Source of the DNA: Paenibacillus_E qinlingensis
GTDB lineage: Bacteria > Bacillota > Bacilli > Paenibacillales > NBRC-103111
Reading direction: 5' to 3'
Length of the DNA: 64,000 bases
NCBI RefSeq assembly: GCF_028746185.1
Contig: NZ_JAQIVH010000030.1
Span: 243,316 to 307,315, forward strand
The notes beneath the pieces are model-generated. The model was not told where the DNA came from, searched no databases, and saw nothing but the letters and a program-made list of their open reading frames with translations. Of this stretch, positions 9,201-18,519 are shown one piece after another. Position numbers and translations under genes: made by a program. Every line of letters begins with the position of its first letter. The first letter of the stretch is position 1.

Positions 9201-10220
9201 ATGTTTACAAAGAAATTCATCTTCACTGTAGTAGGATCATTACTGTTGCTTTCATCTATTTTAACAGCTTGTGGGGCTAAAAAAGAAGAAACTACTGCGA
9301 ATACTTCGGCAGCGGTTGCTGTTGCTAGTACCGCGACACCGAGTACTTCAGTGCCATCAACACGTGTATACAAAGATAAATTTGGACATGAAGTGATGAT
9401 CCCTACAAATCCGAAACGAATAGTTGTGGATCAATTCATGGGGCATTTACTAGCACTTGGAGTAAAACCTGTAGGTGCTGCATCCTATCAGTTTGACGCT
9501 GCATTCTTGAAAGAGCTTGCTGCTGCAGTTGAAAACGTAGGAAGCCCAATTTCCAAGGAAAAAGTTCTGACGCTAAATCCGGATTTGATTATTTTGCAAG
9601 ATGGCGGAGCAGCTGCCAAAATTTATGATGAAATAGCAAAAATAGCACCAACGATTATTTTATCTTATGGTGGAGCAGATTCGAAGGATGTGCTTGGACA
9701 GTTGCGCGACATTGGGGATATTGTAGGGAAAAAGGAAGAAGCCGAGCAATGGATTAGCAAATATAATGCGAAAGTAACACAATACCGTGAACAAATTTCC
9801 AAAGTGATCGGTCCCGATAAAACATTCTCAATTATGGAGCTATGGGCGAAACAAACGGTTGTATATGGCAAAAACTTCGGTAGAGGAGGCTACAATTTGT
9901 ATGAAGCGCTTAAGCTATCACCGCCGAAATCAATTAAAACGGAGATGCTCGACAAAAATGAAAGTTTTCTTGAAATCTCTTTAGAAACGCTCCCGAATTA
10001 TGCTGGAGATTATATTTTCTTGACTGCTAACGCAGGGGAGAATAGCTCGGCTCGTCTGAAAGAATTGACGGATAACCCGGTCTGGAAGAGCTTGACTGCT
10101 GTTAAAAATAATCATGTTTATCAATTGAATACGAGTGAAATCTTCCCTGGTGACCCTGTTTCCATTGATAAACAGCTCGATATTCAATCCAAATTATTGT
10201 TAAACCTCGATAGTAAATAA
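9201..10220 (+). CDS. Ferric-siderophore ABC transporter substrate-binding lipoprotein 1
   Basis: Lipoprotein of 339 residues with a lipobox ending LTAC (Cys24), a Ser/Thr/Ala-rich linker, and a class III binding-protein fold of the FecB/FhuD/FeuA family (for example the segment RIVVDQFMGHLLALGVKP). It should deliver a ferric siderophore to a membrane permease. No FecCD-type permease or ATPase lies next to it, so it must share one encoded elsewhere. It is controlled by the Fur box 50 bases upstream and probably by the adjacent AraC regulator. Start choice: ATG 9201 has only GAGG at spacing 8, while the best Shine-Dalgarno (AAGGGGG at 9171) serves an out-of-frame ATG at 9187. A terminator follows. 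Confidence 0.88.
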   Translation: MFTKKFIFTVVGSLLLLSSILTACGAKKEETTANTSAAVAVASTATPSTSVPSTRVYKDKFGHEVMIPTNPKRIVVDQFMGHLLALGVKPVGAASYQFDAAFLKELAAAVENVGSPISKEKVLTLNPDLIILQDGGAAAKIYDEIAKIAPTIILSYGGADSKDVLGQLRDIGDIVGKKEEAEQWISKYNAKVTQYREQISKVIGPDKTFSIMELWAKQTVVYGKNFGRGGYNLYEALKLSPPKSIKTEMLDKNESFLEISLETLPNYAGDYIFLTANAGENSSARLKELTDNPVWKSLTAVKNNHVYQLNTSEIFPGDPVSIDKQLDIQSKLLLNLDSK

Positions 10221-10230
10221 ATGTATAGGA

Positions 10231-10267
10231 AGCGGCCAGCCTTTTGTAGGGTTAGGCTGCTTTTTTG
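10231..10267 (+). terminator. Terminator after siderophore lipoprotein 1
   Basis: Imperfect stem AGCGGCCAGCC / GGTTAGGCTGCT followed by six T, 10 bases after the stop. Confidence 0.75.
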
Positions 10268-10699
10268 CCATATCTACGGTCATTAATGCCTGTGGGTTAA
10301 TGTTCTGTATTTGAGTGCTACCCTTTGCTAGGATAATCGTGCTCTGGGACACATTAGCTGGAAAACATACATCTAATTTTAATCGAATCATCGTTTGAAT
10401 TTGAATTGCTGTATAATCTACAGTTATTTTCAAGGTTTTACGCCATTTTGGTGAAAAAATAGTCAAATAGCTGCATTATTTCCATCTAAATTCCAAATGG
10501 AGGTGGAATAGTCGGGAATAGAAGGAGTTTTCCAGTTTTTTGGTAACACACCCTCCATCACCAGATATCTCAATCAACCAGTCACCCGAAAAGGTGGGAT
10601 GTAACGTGCTTTTAACCGATGAAATCGACTTGTCCATAAGAATCAGAATAGTGAGCATGCTGCACTAACATCCCGTGAAACCGCCTAATCTGTACAATG
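10268..10699. other. Intergenic stretch without a supported gene
   Basis: About 430 bases. Two minus-strand frames are open (60 codons ending at 10476 and 88 codons ending at 10200) and follow each other, but neither has a ribosome binding site or a recognisable domain, and the second runs through the terminator. A decayed minus-strand gene is possible; nothing else was seen. Confidence 0.4.
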
Positions 10700-10727
10700 T
10701 TTGCAAAATTTGACGAGAAGCTATAAT
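10700..10727 (+). promoter_or_regulatory. Candidate sigma-A promoter for the GDSL esterase operon
   Basis: Consensus -10 TATAAT at 10722-10727, with TTTGCA at 10700-10705 sixteen bases upstream. It lies about 44 bases before the TTG start. Confidence 0.6.
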
Positions 10728-10770
10728 CTTAAATTGGAAATATGCCAATTATTCGCAGGAGGGGACAGCA

Positions 10771-11586
10771 TTGAAATCATCTCGCTTCATCTGGGGTGCC
10801 ATTGGTTTAACCGCTTCAATTTCTACAATTGTTTTCGCTGTTGGCTTTGCGTACGCGGCGAATCAAATATGGTTTCCTAAAGCGTCTGGAGATTTGCAAC
10901 TAGCTACTCCGGCACCTACGAAACCATCCGTTATTGAAAGCAGCTCCAAGCTGCAAATTGTTGCACTCGGGGATTCACTCACAGCTGGAACTGGCGACAA
11001 TACGGGCAAAGGCTATGTCGGACGTGTCCGTGAAAAGCTGGAAAAAGCAAGTGGCAAACCCGTCTTTGTACTTAATAATCTTGCTATTCCTGGGTACAAA
11101 AGTGATCAGCTTCTTGCTGATTTAGCATTGAAGAAAACACAAGATGCGTTAGCGGAAGCGGATATCATTTTGCTAACGATCGGTGGGAATGATATTTTTG
11201 CTGGTGGGGACGGGCTGTTTAAAGGAGATAATCAGACTGAATTTAATCCTGAAGCAGCAGAGAAACGTGTAGACCCAGCATTAGCTAAAATGGAGAAAAT
11301 CATTGCGTCTATAAATCAAGCGAATCCTAAAGCAACGCTCTTATATATCGGTTTGTATCACCCATTTCTAGATCTTGATCCATCGAGACAGGGATCCTTA
11401 ACCGTGCAACGCTGGAATAACGGCGTGTTTAAACTAACGAATCAATATCCACAGATGCTCATTGTTCCTACTTACGACCTATTTGAGCAAAATTTGATCA
11501 AATATTTATCTTCTGCCGATCATTTTCATCCGAATGGGGATGGCTATGAGCGAATCGCGGATCGGATCGTCCAAATTTTAAAATAG
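10771..11586 (+). CDS. SGNH/GDSL-family lipase or esterase, membrane-anchored or secreted
   Basis: SGNH hydrolase of 271 residues. An N-terminal hydrophobic segment (about 8-32) without a lipobox suggests a signal anchor or signal peptide. Block I is GDSL with nucleophile Ser69, block III is GGND near residue 139, and block V is DHFH with D250 and H253, so all catalytic residues are present. It resembles B. subtilis YpmR-type lipases of the cell envelope. TTG start with AGGAGGGG seven bases upstream. The ABC ATPase gene starts 12 bases after its stop, so the three genes probably form one transcript. The substrate is unknown. Confidence 0.87.
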   Translation: MKSSRFIWGAIGLTASISTIVFAVGFAYAANQIWFPKASGDLQLATPAPTKPSVIESSSKLQIVALGDSLTAGTGDNTGKGYVGRVREKLEKASGKPVFVLNNLAIPGYKSDQLLADLALKKTQDALAEADIILLTIGGNDIFAGGDGLFKGDNQTEFNPEAAEKRVDPALAKMEKIIASINQANPKATLLYIGLYHPFLDLDPSRQGSLTVQRWNNGVFKLTNQYPQMLIVPTYDLFEQNLIKYLSSADHFHPNGDGYERIADRIVQILK

Positions 11587-11598
11587 GGAGGACATGCT

Positions 11599-12561
11599 AT
11601 GGCTATAGCAGCAACGCCTAAAATCGTTTTATCTGTCAATAATCTTAAGAAAAGCATCAAAAACAAAGAGATTATCAAAGGCATTTCCTTTGACGTATAT
11701 GCTGGTGAAATATTTGGATTCCTTGGGCCAAATGGATCAGGCAAAACAACGACAATTCGTATGCTCGTGGATCTGATTCGTCCTACGGAAGGGACCATTC
11801 AAATCTGTGGATTTGATGTTCATAAGGAACATGACGAAGCGATGAGAAAAGTGGGCTGTATCGTTGAAAATCCAGAACTTTATTCCTATCTGACAGGTTG
11901 GGAAAATCTCGAGCATTTTGCCCGGATGCTTCCTGATGTCGATGATAATCGGATTAGAGAAGTCGTGGAGATAGTCTCGATGGATCAGAGGATTCATGAT
12001 AAAGTGCGTACCTATTCGCTCGGAATGCGTCAACGGTTAGGGATTGCACAAGCTTTATTAGGGCGACCTAGTTTATTGATTTTGGACGAGCCTACAAATG
12101 GACTTGACCCACAAGGTATCAAAGAAATGAGGGAGTTTATCCAACGATTAGCTGCGGATGGACTTAGTTTATTCGTTTCCAGCCACTTGCTCAGCGAACT
12201 TCAGCAAATGTGTCACCGCGTAGCGATTATTAGTCATGGCGAAGTGATTCAAGTTGGTGCGGTAGATGAACTTATTGCGCAAGGTGGTAGGGTGGTATGG
12301 ACGGTTTCACCTGGGGAACAAGCGCAGCGCGTATTGCAATCTTCTGAGTTCGTGATTTCAGCCATAGCGGTAGAAACGGATAATCTATCTAACTTACCAA
12401 CATCGGTTATGCAGATTTCAACTCAAATGAATCAAGAAGACATTCCTAAGCTAAGTCAACTTCTAATCGAACAAGGAATTAGCTTGTATGCCGTAGAAAT
12501 CAAAAATCCAACACTTGAAGATTTGTTCTTGCGTCTAACCGAAGGGGAACGAATCGAGTAG
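11599..12561 (+). CDS. ABC-2 type transporter ATP-binding protein
   Basis: Cytoplasmic ATPase of 320 residues: Walker A GPNGSGKTT at 43-51, signature segment YSLGMRQRL from 139 (LGMRQ in place of LSGGQ, common in this CcmA/YxlF-like branch), and Walker B with D163 and E164. About 90 C-terminal residues form the extra domain usual in ABC-2 ATPases. GGGAGG precedes the ATG. The next gene, a permease, starts 6 bases after the stop, and together they make a complete ABC-2 exporter. The cargo is unknown; antibiotic or lipid export and self-resistance are typical for the family. Confidence 0.9.
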   Translation: MAIAATPKIVLSVNNLKKSIKNKEIIKGISFDVYAGEIFGFLGPNGSGKTTTIRMLVDLIRPTEGTIQICGFDVHKEHDEAMRKVGCIVENPELYSYLTGWENLEHFARMLPDVDDNRIREVVEIVSMDQRIHDKVRTYSLGMRQRLGIAQALLGRPSLLILDEPTNGLDPQGIKEMREFIQRLAADGLSLFVSSHLLSELQQMCHRVAIISHGEVIQVGAVDELIAQGGRVVWTVSPGEQAQRVLQSSEFVISAIAVETDNLSNLPTSVMQISTQMNQEDIPKLSQLLIEQGISLYAVEIKNPTLEDLFLRLTEGERIE

Positions 12562-12567
12562 GAGAAG

Positions 12568-13569
12568 GTGAATGAATTGACAGGACTCTATGCTTTAGTT
12601 AAAAATGAAATGATCAAAATGATTAAGAAAAAGCGATTTTATGTCATTCTACTTATTCTTCTTGCTTTAATTCCCATGTTCACTTATGCTCAAATGCGAG
12701 TTGCTCAACATACACAGAAGCAATTTGGTACATCGGATTGGAAGGCGGATCAGCGGCAGAAAGTAACCGACTGGGAAAAACGTCTTAGTTCCGCACGAAC
12801 GCCGGATGAGTGGAAGCAGCAACTTCGCGTTCAAATTCAAATTGCAAACTATTATCTTGATCAAGACGTGAATCCAAGTTCGCCGAATGCGGTTACATTT
12901 ACACGTGAATTTGTGAAAAATGCCGTAGGATTATTTATTCCGTTGATTATTATGGTCATTTCAGCAGATATCGTATCATCTGAGCATTCTACGGGGACTA
13001 TTAAATTATTGTTGACAAGACCGGTCAGGCGTTGGAAAATCCTATTGAGTAAATTAATTACCGTAATCTTCTTCACCTCTCTGACTGTTTTGTCGACGGG
13101 ATTGATTTGTTACTTGATTTCTGGCGTTGTTTTTGGCTATAACGGATGGAACCTGCCGATCTTTACAGGCATACAGTTGTCAGGGGCAGATGTCGATTTT
13201 AGTCGTGTTCGCGCCGTGGATCAATGGTTCTTTCTCTTGATGGAATTCGGCTTAGTATGGTTTACAGCAATCGTCGTAGCGATCATGTCGCTGATGCTTT
13301 CTGTACTAATTCGATCAACCGCAGCAGGTATGGGGGTCATGCTTGCCGTATTAATATCAGGAACCATTTTATCGAACATGGTTTCCTCGTGGGAAACGGC
13401 TAAATATTTGTTTATGGTCAATTTGGACCTGACGAAGTATTTAACCGGAGGGATCCCACCTATTCAAGGTATGGATTTAGGTTTCTCGCTTAGTGTTCTA
13501 AGTGTATGGACTGTAGTAGCGCTTATCGTCTCGTTTACGGTATTTTCGCGCAAAGATATTTTAAATTAG
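12568..13569 (+). CDS. ABC-2 type transporter permease
   Basis: Membrane protein of 333 residues: one N-terminal helix (about 21-40), a large external loop to about residue 105, then five more helices to the C-terminus, the usual ABC-2 permease topology. The segment SSEHSTGTIKLLL TRPV, in the cytoplasmic loop after helix two, is characteristic of the ABC2_membrane families. It partners the ATPase immediately upstream. The GTG used here is only three bases from the AGGAG; an in-frame TTG at 12577, with GAGAAGG eight bases upstream, fits better and would shorten the protein by three residues. parE begins 27 bases downstream with no terminator between. Confidence 0.85.
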   Translation: MNELTGLYALVKNEMIKMIKKKRFYVILLILLALIPMFTYAQMRVAQHTQKQFGTSDWKADQRQKVTDWEKRLSSARTPDEWKQQLRVQIQIANYYLDQDVNPSSPNAVTFTREFVKNAVGLFIPLIIMVISADIVSSEHSTGTIKLLLTRPVRRWKILLSKLITVIFFTSLTVLSTGLICYLISGVVFGYNGWNLPIFTGIQLSGADVDFSRVRAVDQWFFLLMEFGLVWFTAIVVAIMSLMLSVLIRSTAAGMGVMLAVLISGTILSNMVSSWETAKYLFMVNLDLTKYLTGGIPPIQGMDLGFSLSVLSVWTVVALIVSFTVFSRKDILN

Positions 13570-13596
13570 AGATTAAAGAGATAAAGGAGGGCTCCA

Positions 13597-15570
13597 ATGG
13601 CTGAGCAGCTAGAATTTGCGAAAGGGAAAGCCCCGACACCCACGACAGATTACGAAGCAGACGATATTCAAGTCCTCGAAGGGCTTGTTGCCGTTCGTAA
13701 AAGACCAGGGATGTATATTGGCAGTACCAGTTCTTCAGGTCTTCATCATCTGATCTGGGAAATCGTAGATAATGCAGTCGATGAGCATCTGGCAAAGCAT
13801 TGTTCCAAAATTAATGTCACGATACATAAAGATCAATCGGTTACTGTCCAAGATAATGGCCGCGGTATTCCTACAGGCATGCATAAGACAGGTGTTCCTA
13901 CGCCACAAGTCGTATTTACCATCCTCCATGCAGGGGGTAAATTCGGGGGATCAGGCTATAAAAAATCTGGAGGCTTGCATGGCGTTGGTGCATCGGTAAC
14001 AAATGCGCTATCCGAATGGTTGGAAGTAGAAATTAACCGTGACAGCAAAGTGCACAAGATGCGCTTTGAATATTGGGTTGATGATAAAGGGATCGAACAT
14101 GTTGGTGAACCGGTTACAGGACTTGAGGTTATCGGCAACACGAATCGTACAGGGACGAAAGTAACTTTCAAACCAGATAAACGCGTCTTCCAAGGCGGAA
14201 CGACGATCAATTACGACACATTAGCTGAGCGTTTGCAGGAAATTGCATTCCTGAATTCGGGACTTCAAGTAAACCTGAAAGACGAACGTACAGATAAAGT
14301 GGATTCGTTTCAGTATGAAGGCGGTGCAAGCCAGTTTGTAGCCTTTCTGAACGAAGAGAAGACCGTGCTGCATCCTGTCATTCATTTTGCCTCGGAGAAG
14401 GACGAAATTGAAGTTGAAGTCGCTTTGCAATACAATGATGGCTATACAGAGACGATTGCTTCATTCGTAAACTCGATTCCAACTCGCGGCGGCGGAACCC
14501 ATGAGACGGGGTTTAAGACAGCTTACACGCGTGTGATGAATGAATATGCCCGTAAAGGGGGCATTCTCAAGGAAAAGGATAAAAACCTCGATGGGACGGA
14601 TCTCAGAGAAGGTATGATGGTCGTCATCAATATCAAAATGGGCGATGTCGAATTCGTAGGTCAAACCAAGGATCAACTAGGAAGTGCTATTGCACGTAGT
14701 GCCGTGGACGCCGTAGTGTCCGATAAAATGACCGTTTTTCTTGAAGAAAATCCTCAAATCGCACAAATGATGCTGAAGAAGGCTGTACAAGCATCAAGAG
14801 CAAGAGAAGCCGCGCGTAAAGCACGCGAAGAGATACGAAGCGGGAAAAAAGGGAAGAGCGAGAGCTCGAACTTGAATGGGAAGCTTACACCTGCACAATC
14901 AAAGGATTTGCAACGGAATGAGCTATTTATCGTGGAAGGTGACTCCGCGGGTGGATCGGCGAAACAAGGGCGTGATTCGAAGCATCAAGCGATTTTGCCG
15001 CTAAAAGGCAAGCCGATGAATCCGGAGAAAGCCAAGCTGTTGGATATTATGAAAAATGAAGAATATAAAGCCATTATTGCTGCGATCGGTGCAGGCGTCG
15101 GCTCTGAATTTGAATCAGAAGAGACGAATTACGGCAAGATTATTATTATGACGGATGCCGATACGGACGGAGCGCACATACAAGTCCTTCTGTTGACCTT
15201 TTTCTATCGCTATATGAAGCCATTGATTGATGCGGGGAAAGTCTATATCGCTCAACCTCCACTTTATAAAGTAACGAGAAAAGGGAAGGGCGGAGGTCAC
15301 AAATACGCATGGACTGATGATCAATTAAACGTTGTAGTCAAAGAACTCGGCAAAAATACCGAGCTACAGCGCTATAAAGGATTAGGCGAGATGAATCCCG
15401 ATCAGCTATGGGAAACAACGATGAATCCTGAAAGCCGGACGTTGCTTCAAGTACAGATTGAAGATGCTGCCAAAGCAGAAAGACGTGTGACCACGTTGAT
15501 GGGCGATAAAGTAGATCCACGTAAGCGCTGGATTATCGAGAATGTTGATTTTACGGAATATGTTGAGTAG
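13597..15570 (+). CDS. parE: DNA topoisomerase IV subunit B
   Basis: ATPase subunit of topoisomerase IV, 657 residues. GHKL ATPase domain with EIVDNAVDE (E55, N59) and the GGLHGVGASV lid segment, transducer domain, then TOPRIM with VEGDSAGGS (E447) and DADTDGAH (D520, D522, D524) that binds the magnesium used in DNA cleavage. With ParC it decatenates daughter chromosomes. ParE rather than GyrB is inferred from the directly following parC and from the GyrA-box loss in that partner. AAAGGAGGG lies six bases before the ATG. The gap to parC is 18 bases. The preceding ABC-2 operon is close enough for read-through. Confidence 0.93.
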   Translation: MAEQLEFAKGKAPTPTTDYEADDIQVLEGLVAVRKRPGMYIGSTSSSGLHHLIWEIVDNAVDEHLAKHCSKINVTIHKDQSVTVQDNGRGIPTGMHKTGVPTPQVVFTILHAGGKFGGSGYKKSGGLHGVGASVTNALSEWLEVEINRDSKVHKMRFEYWVDDKGIEHVGEPVTGLEVIGNTNRTGTKVTFKPDKRVFQGGTTINYDTLAERLQEIAFLNSGLQVNLKDERTDKVDSFQYEGGASQFVAFLNEEKTVLHPVIHFASEKDEIEVEVALQYNDGYTETIASFVNSIPTRGGGTHETGFKTAYTRVMNEYARKGGILKEKDKNLDGTDLREGMMVVINIKMGDVEFVGQTKDQLGSAIARSAVDAVVSDKMTVFLEENPQIAQMMLKKAVQASRAREAARKAREEIRSGKKGKSESSNLNGKLTPAQSKDLQRNELFIVEGDSAGGSAKQGRDSKHQAILPLKGKPMNPEKAKLLDIMKNEEYKAIIAAIGAGVGSEFESEETNYGKIIIMTDADTDGAHIQVLLLTFFYRYMKPLIDAGKVYIAQPPLYKVTRKGKGGGHKYAWTDDQLNVVVKELGKNTELQRYKGLGEMNPDQLWETTMNPESRTLLQVQIEDAAKAERRVTTLMGDKVDPRKRWIIENVDFTEYVE

Positions 15571-15588
15571 ACCAAAAAGAGTGGTGAC

Positions 15589-18036
15589 GTGAAATTGGGT
15601 ATTTTAGAAGAGTTTTTACCAGCCTATCTGGAGGAGATCGTGGGTGATCGCTTCGGTAGGTATTCCAAATATATTATTCAGGATCGCGCGATTCCCGACG
15701 TTCGAGACGGCTTGAAGCCCGTTCAACGTCGTGTTCTGTACGCCATGTACGACTCAGGCAACACGCCTGATAAGCCTTACCGGAAATCAGCCAAAACCGT
15801 CGGGGATGTTATGGGTAACTATCATCCGCACGGAGACGCATCCATTTATGATGGTATGGTTCGTATGGCGCAGCCATGGAAAATGGGGCATACACTCGTA
15901 GATGGCCACGGTAACTGGGGTTCATTAGACGATGATCCACCTGCGGCTATGCGTTACACCGAAGCGCGTTTATCAGAAATTGCGATGGAATTACTCCGTG
16001 ATATCGAGAAACGTACGGTTATGTTTAAAGATAACTTTGATAATTCCACGAAAGAACCTACTGTCTTGCCTGCCAGATATCCGAATCTGCTTGTAAATGG
16101 GGTTAGTGGTATCTCTGCCGGATTTGCGACGGAAATTCCGCCTCATAATTTGCGTGAAATTATTGACGCTTGTACAGCTATGATCGATAAGCCTGACGTT
16201 ACACTAGATGAATTAATGGCGATTGTAAAAGGACCGGATTTCCCTACTTCAGGCATCATTATGGGAGAAGAAGGTATCCGAGATGCGTATCGGACAGGTA
16301 AAGGTCGTATTTATATCCGCTCCAAAACCGCGATTGAAGAAATGCGCGGAGGCAGACAACAGATAGTTATTACGGAAATTCCGTATCAAGTGGTGAAATC
16401 TCGTTTAGTAACCGCGATGGAGAACATCCGTCTGGAGAAGAAAATCGAGGGAATCGCGGAAGTTCGGGATGAAAGTGGAAGAAATGGACTTCGTATCGTA
16501 GTGGAACTCAAGAAGGAAGCGGATGCACAAGGGATTTTGGCCTATTTGCTGAAAAAGACCGACCTGCAAGTCACGTATAACTTCAACATGGTTGCCATTG
16601 TGAACAAAGCACCTCGACAACTCGGCATTCGTGAGATTCTGGAAGCGTATATTGAGCACCAGAAGGAAGTAGTGACATTCCGTTCACAGTATGAGCTGGA
16701 GAAGGCAGAAGATCGCGCACACGTCCTTGAAGGGCTTGTAAAGGCCTTAAATATCTTGGATGAGGTTATTGCGACGATTAAAGCTTCCAAAAACCGTCAG
16801 GACGCACAAAATAATCTCGTAGCGAAGTTTCAATTCTCGGAGCGCCAAGCTGATGCGATCCTCGTCCTGCAATTATACCGTTTAACGAATTTGGAAATCA
16901 CAACGCTGGAGAAGGAATTGAAGGATGTTGAGAAAACCATTGCGTACTTGCGCGGGATTCTTGGCAGCTTGAAGAAACTACTAGGCGTTATTAAAGATGA
17001 GATGGGCGAGATTCGCAAGAAATATGGGATCGATCGCCGCTCTGAAATTCAAGGAGAAGTCGATGAACTGAAAGTTAATCTTGAAGTTCTTGTAACGGCG
17101 GAAGATGTGCTTGTCACCTTGTCCAATGAAGGCTACTTGAAGCGTACAAGCAAGCTTTCCTTTACTCGTTCGGGTGGAGAACTTGAGAATACGGGCTTGA
17201 AGGATGGCGATTACCTTCGTTTCTTGCTGGATGTCAATACGATCGAGAGCTTGCTGATCTTCACGAAGAAGGGGCAATACTACTTATTGCCTGTCCATCA
17301 AATTCCTGAGTATAAGTGGAAAGAGAATGGAACCGCGATCGTGAATGTCATTCCAATTGCGAAGGAAGATCGCATTGTAAATGTTATTCCTGTAAAAAGT
17401 TTCGAGGATCCGACGAAGTCACTCGTGTTCGTTACACGGAAAGGTCAAGTGAAGCGGACAGAGCTGAAAGAATACATGACGAATCGATCTAACGCGATCG
17501 TTGCGTGTAAGCTTGGCGAGCAAGATGAAGTGCTGCATGTTCATCTGAGTGACAATACGAAGGAAATTCTTCTCGTCACGAAGCAAGGCATGAGTATTCG
17601 TTTCCGTGAGGAAGAAGTAAACCCGATGGGCCGTGCGGCCGCAGGTGTACGCGGCATCCAGCTCAAGGAAGACGATGAAGTCGTGTCAGCTGAGTGGATT
17701 TATGGGGATGAAGGGGAAGTACTGGTGATCTCGGACCTCGGGTATGCGAAGCGATCTCTCGTTGTAGACTATCCAATTCAAGGTCGCGGCGGGAAGGGGA
17801 TTATTACCTTCGAATTCAAGGAAGGTAAACGTGTCAGACCGAACGGCTCAGCTTTAATCCGGACATTCATTGTGAAAATGGATTACTTGATTACAGCAGT
17901 GATGAGTAATGGCGAAAAGCTGCGATTCTCAACAGAAACCGCGCCATTAGAAGATCGTAAAGCCCAAGGTAAATCACTTATTCCTGTGACGAAAACAGAA
18001 TCGATTGTTGAGATCTTGCGCTTTCCTCAATCGTAA
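15589..18036 (+). CDS. parC: DNA topoisomerase IV subunit A
   Basis: DNA-cleaving subunit, 815 residues. The winged-helix domain carries the catalytic Tyr123 in AAMRYTEARL; a coiled-coil gate and a beta-pinwheel C-terminal domain follow. At the site where GyrA has the box QRRGGKG (here about residues 525-530) the protein has TRSGGEL, so DNA wrapping for supercoiling is not expected, which supports ParC over GyrA. A box-like QGRGGKG occurs only in the last blade. The quinolone-determining segment reads HPHGDASIYD: Ala84 replaces the usual Ser at GrlA position 80, and Asp stands at position 84. GTG start with a weak ribosome site; translation is probably coupled to parE. A terminator follows. 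Confidence 0.93.
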   Translation: MKLGILEEFLPAYLEEIVGDRFGRYSKYIIQDRAIPDVRDGLKPVQRRVLYAMYDSGNTPDKPYRKSAKTVGDVMGNYHPHGDASIYDGMVRMAQPWKMGHTLVDGHGNWGSLDDDPPAAMRYTEARLSEIAMELLRDIEKRTVMFKDNFDNSTKEPTVLPARYPNLLVNGVSGISAGFATEIPPHNLREIIDACTAMIDKPDVTLDELMAIVKGPDFPTSGIIMGEEGIRDAYRTGKGRIYIRSKTAIEEMRGGRQQIVITEIPYQVVKSRLVTAMENIRLEKKIEGIAEVRDESGRNGLRIVVELKKEADAQGILAYLLKKTDLQVTYNFNMVAIVNKAPRQLGIREILEAYIEHQKEVVTFRSQYELEKAEDRAHVLEGLVKALNILDEVIATIKASKNRQDAQNNLVAKFQFSERQADAILVLQLYRLTNLEITTLEKELKDVEKTIAYLRGILGSLKKLLGVIKDEMGEIRKKYGIDRRSEIQGEVDELKVNLEVLVTAEDVLVTLSNEGYLKRTSKLSFTRSGGELENTGLKDGDYLRFLLDVNTIESLLIFTKKGQYYLLPVHQIPEYKWKENGTAIVNVIPIAKEDRIVNVIPVKSFEDPTKSLVFVTRKGQVKRTELKEYMTNRSNAIVACKLGEQDEVLHVHLSDNTKEILLVTKQGMSIRFREEEVNPMGRAAAGVRGIQLKEDDEVVSAEWIYGDEGEVLVISDLGYAKRSLVVDYPIQGRGGKGIITFEFKEGKRVRPNGSALIRTFIVKMDYLITAVMSNGEKLRFSTETAPLEDRKAQGKSLIPVTKTESIVEILRFPQS

Positions 18037-18087
18037 CTAACCGTTGGAGGATCCAACTTTTCAATTAATGCAAAAGCTAACTCTAAT

Positions 18088-18142
18088 AAGACCCACAGGG
18101 GCATCGGTTCATCTAATCGATCCAGCCACTGTGGGTCTTTTA
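18088..18142 (+). terminator. Terminator after parC
   Basis: Perfect 11-bp stem AAGACCCACAG / CTGTGGGTCTT with a loop of about 30 bases, followed by TTTTAG. The T run is short, so confidence is moderate. It lies about 50 bases after the parC stop. Confidence 0.7.
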
Positions 18143-18519
18143 GCATACCCGCTTCCAGCGCTTTTTGGCCCAGCTCCACTTTCCAAGCTTCCAATCCAAT
18201 CACTCCTTGAAAGTAAGTTAACAGCCTTGCACGTCAAGTTTCTCCGAAAGTAAAACGGCTCGATGTTGATTACAAGGGTGCATGACACCTTCGATCAGTA
18301 TATGTAAGTACTGGGCAACTTGTTAAAAGAAGTCGATTCGCTTGTCTTTCCGCACAAGACTAGACAAACTGTGTGAAGGCTCGACATGAGGTATCAGCAA
18401 ACCACAGCAAGTCTATGAATCTCGCAATTTTTGTAAGAAAATATTAATGGCATTAATCTTTAAAGTAGAGAAAAGGCGTGCTATACTTGCTGTAAATAGG
18501 TGAAAATGGAAGCGAGTTG
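18143..18519. other. Intergenic stretch with a weak promoter for the MarR gene
   Basis: No gene is supported. Near the right end TTTAAA and TATACT (about 18482-18487) are 17 bases apart and could be the promoter of the MarR gene; the -35 is poor. Confidence 0.4.

Noticed and set aside
13597..18036. Pair considered as gyrB-gyrA
   Set aside because: The GyrA-box position in the C-terminal domain reads TRSGGEL; this and the gene order fit topoisomerase IV.
18044..18253. Frame of 69 codons after parC
   Set aside because: It covers the parC terminator hairpin and has no recognisable domain.
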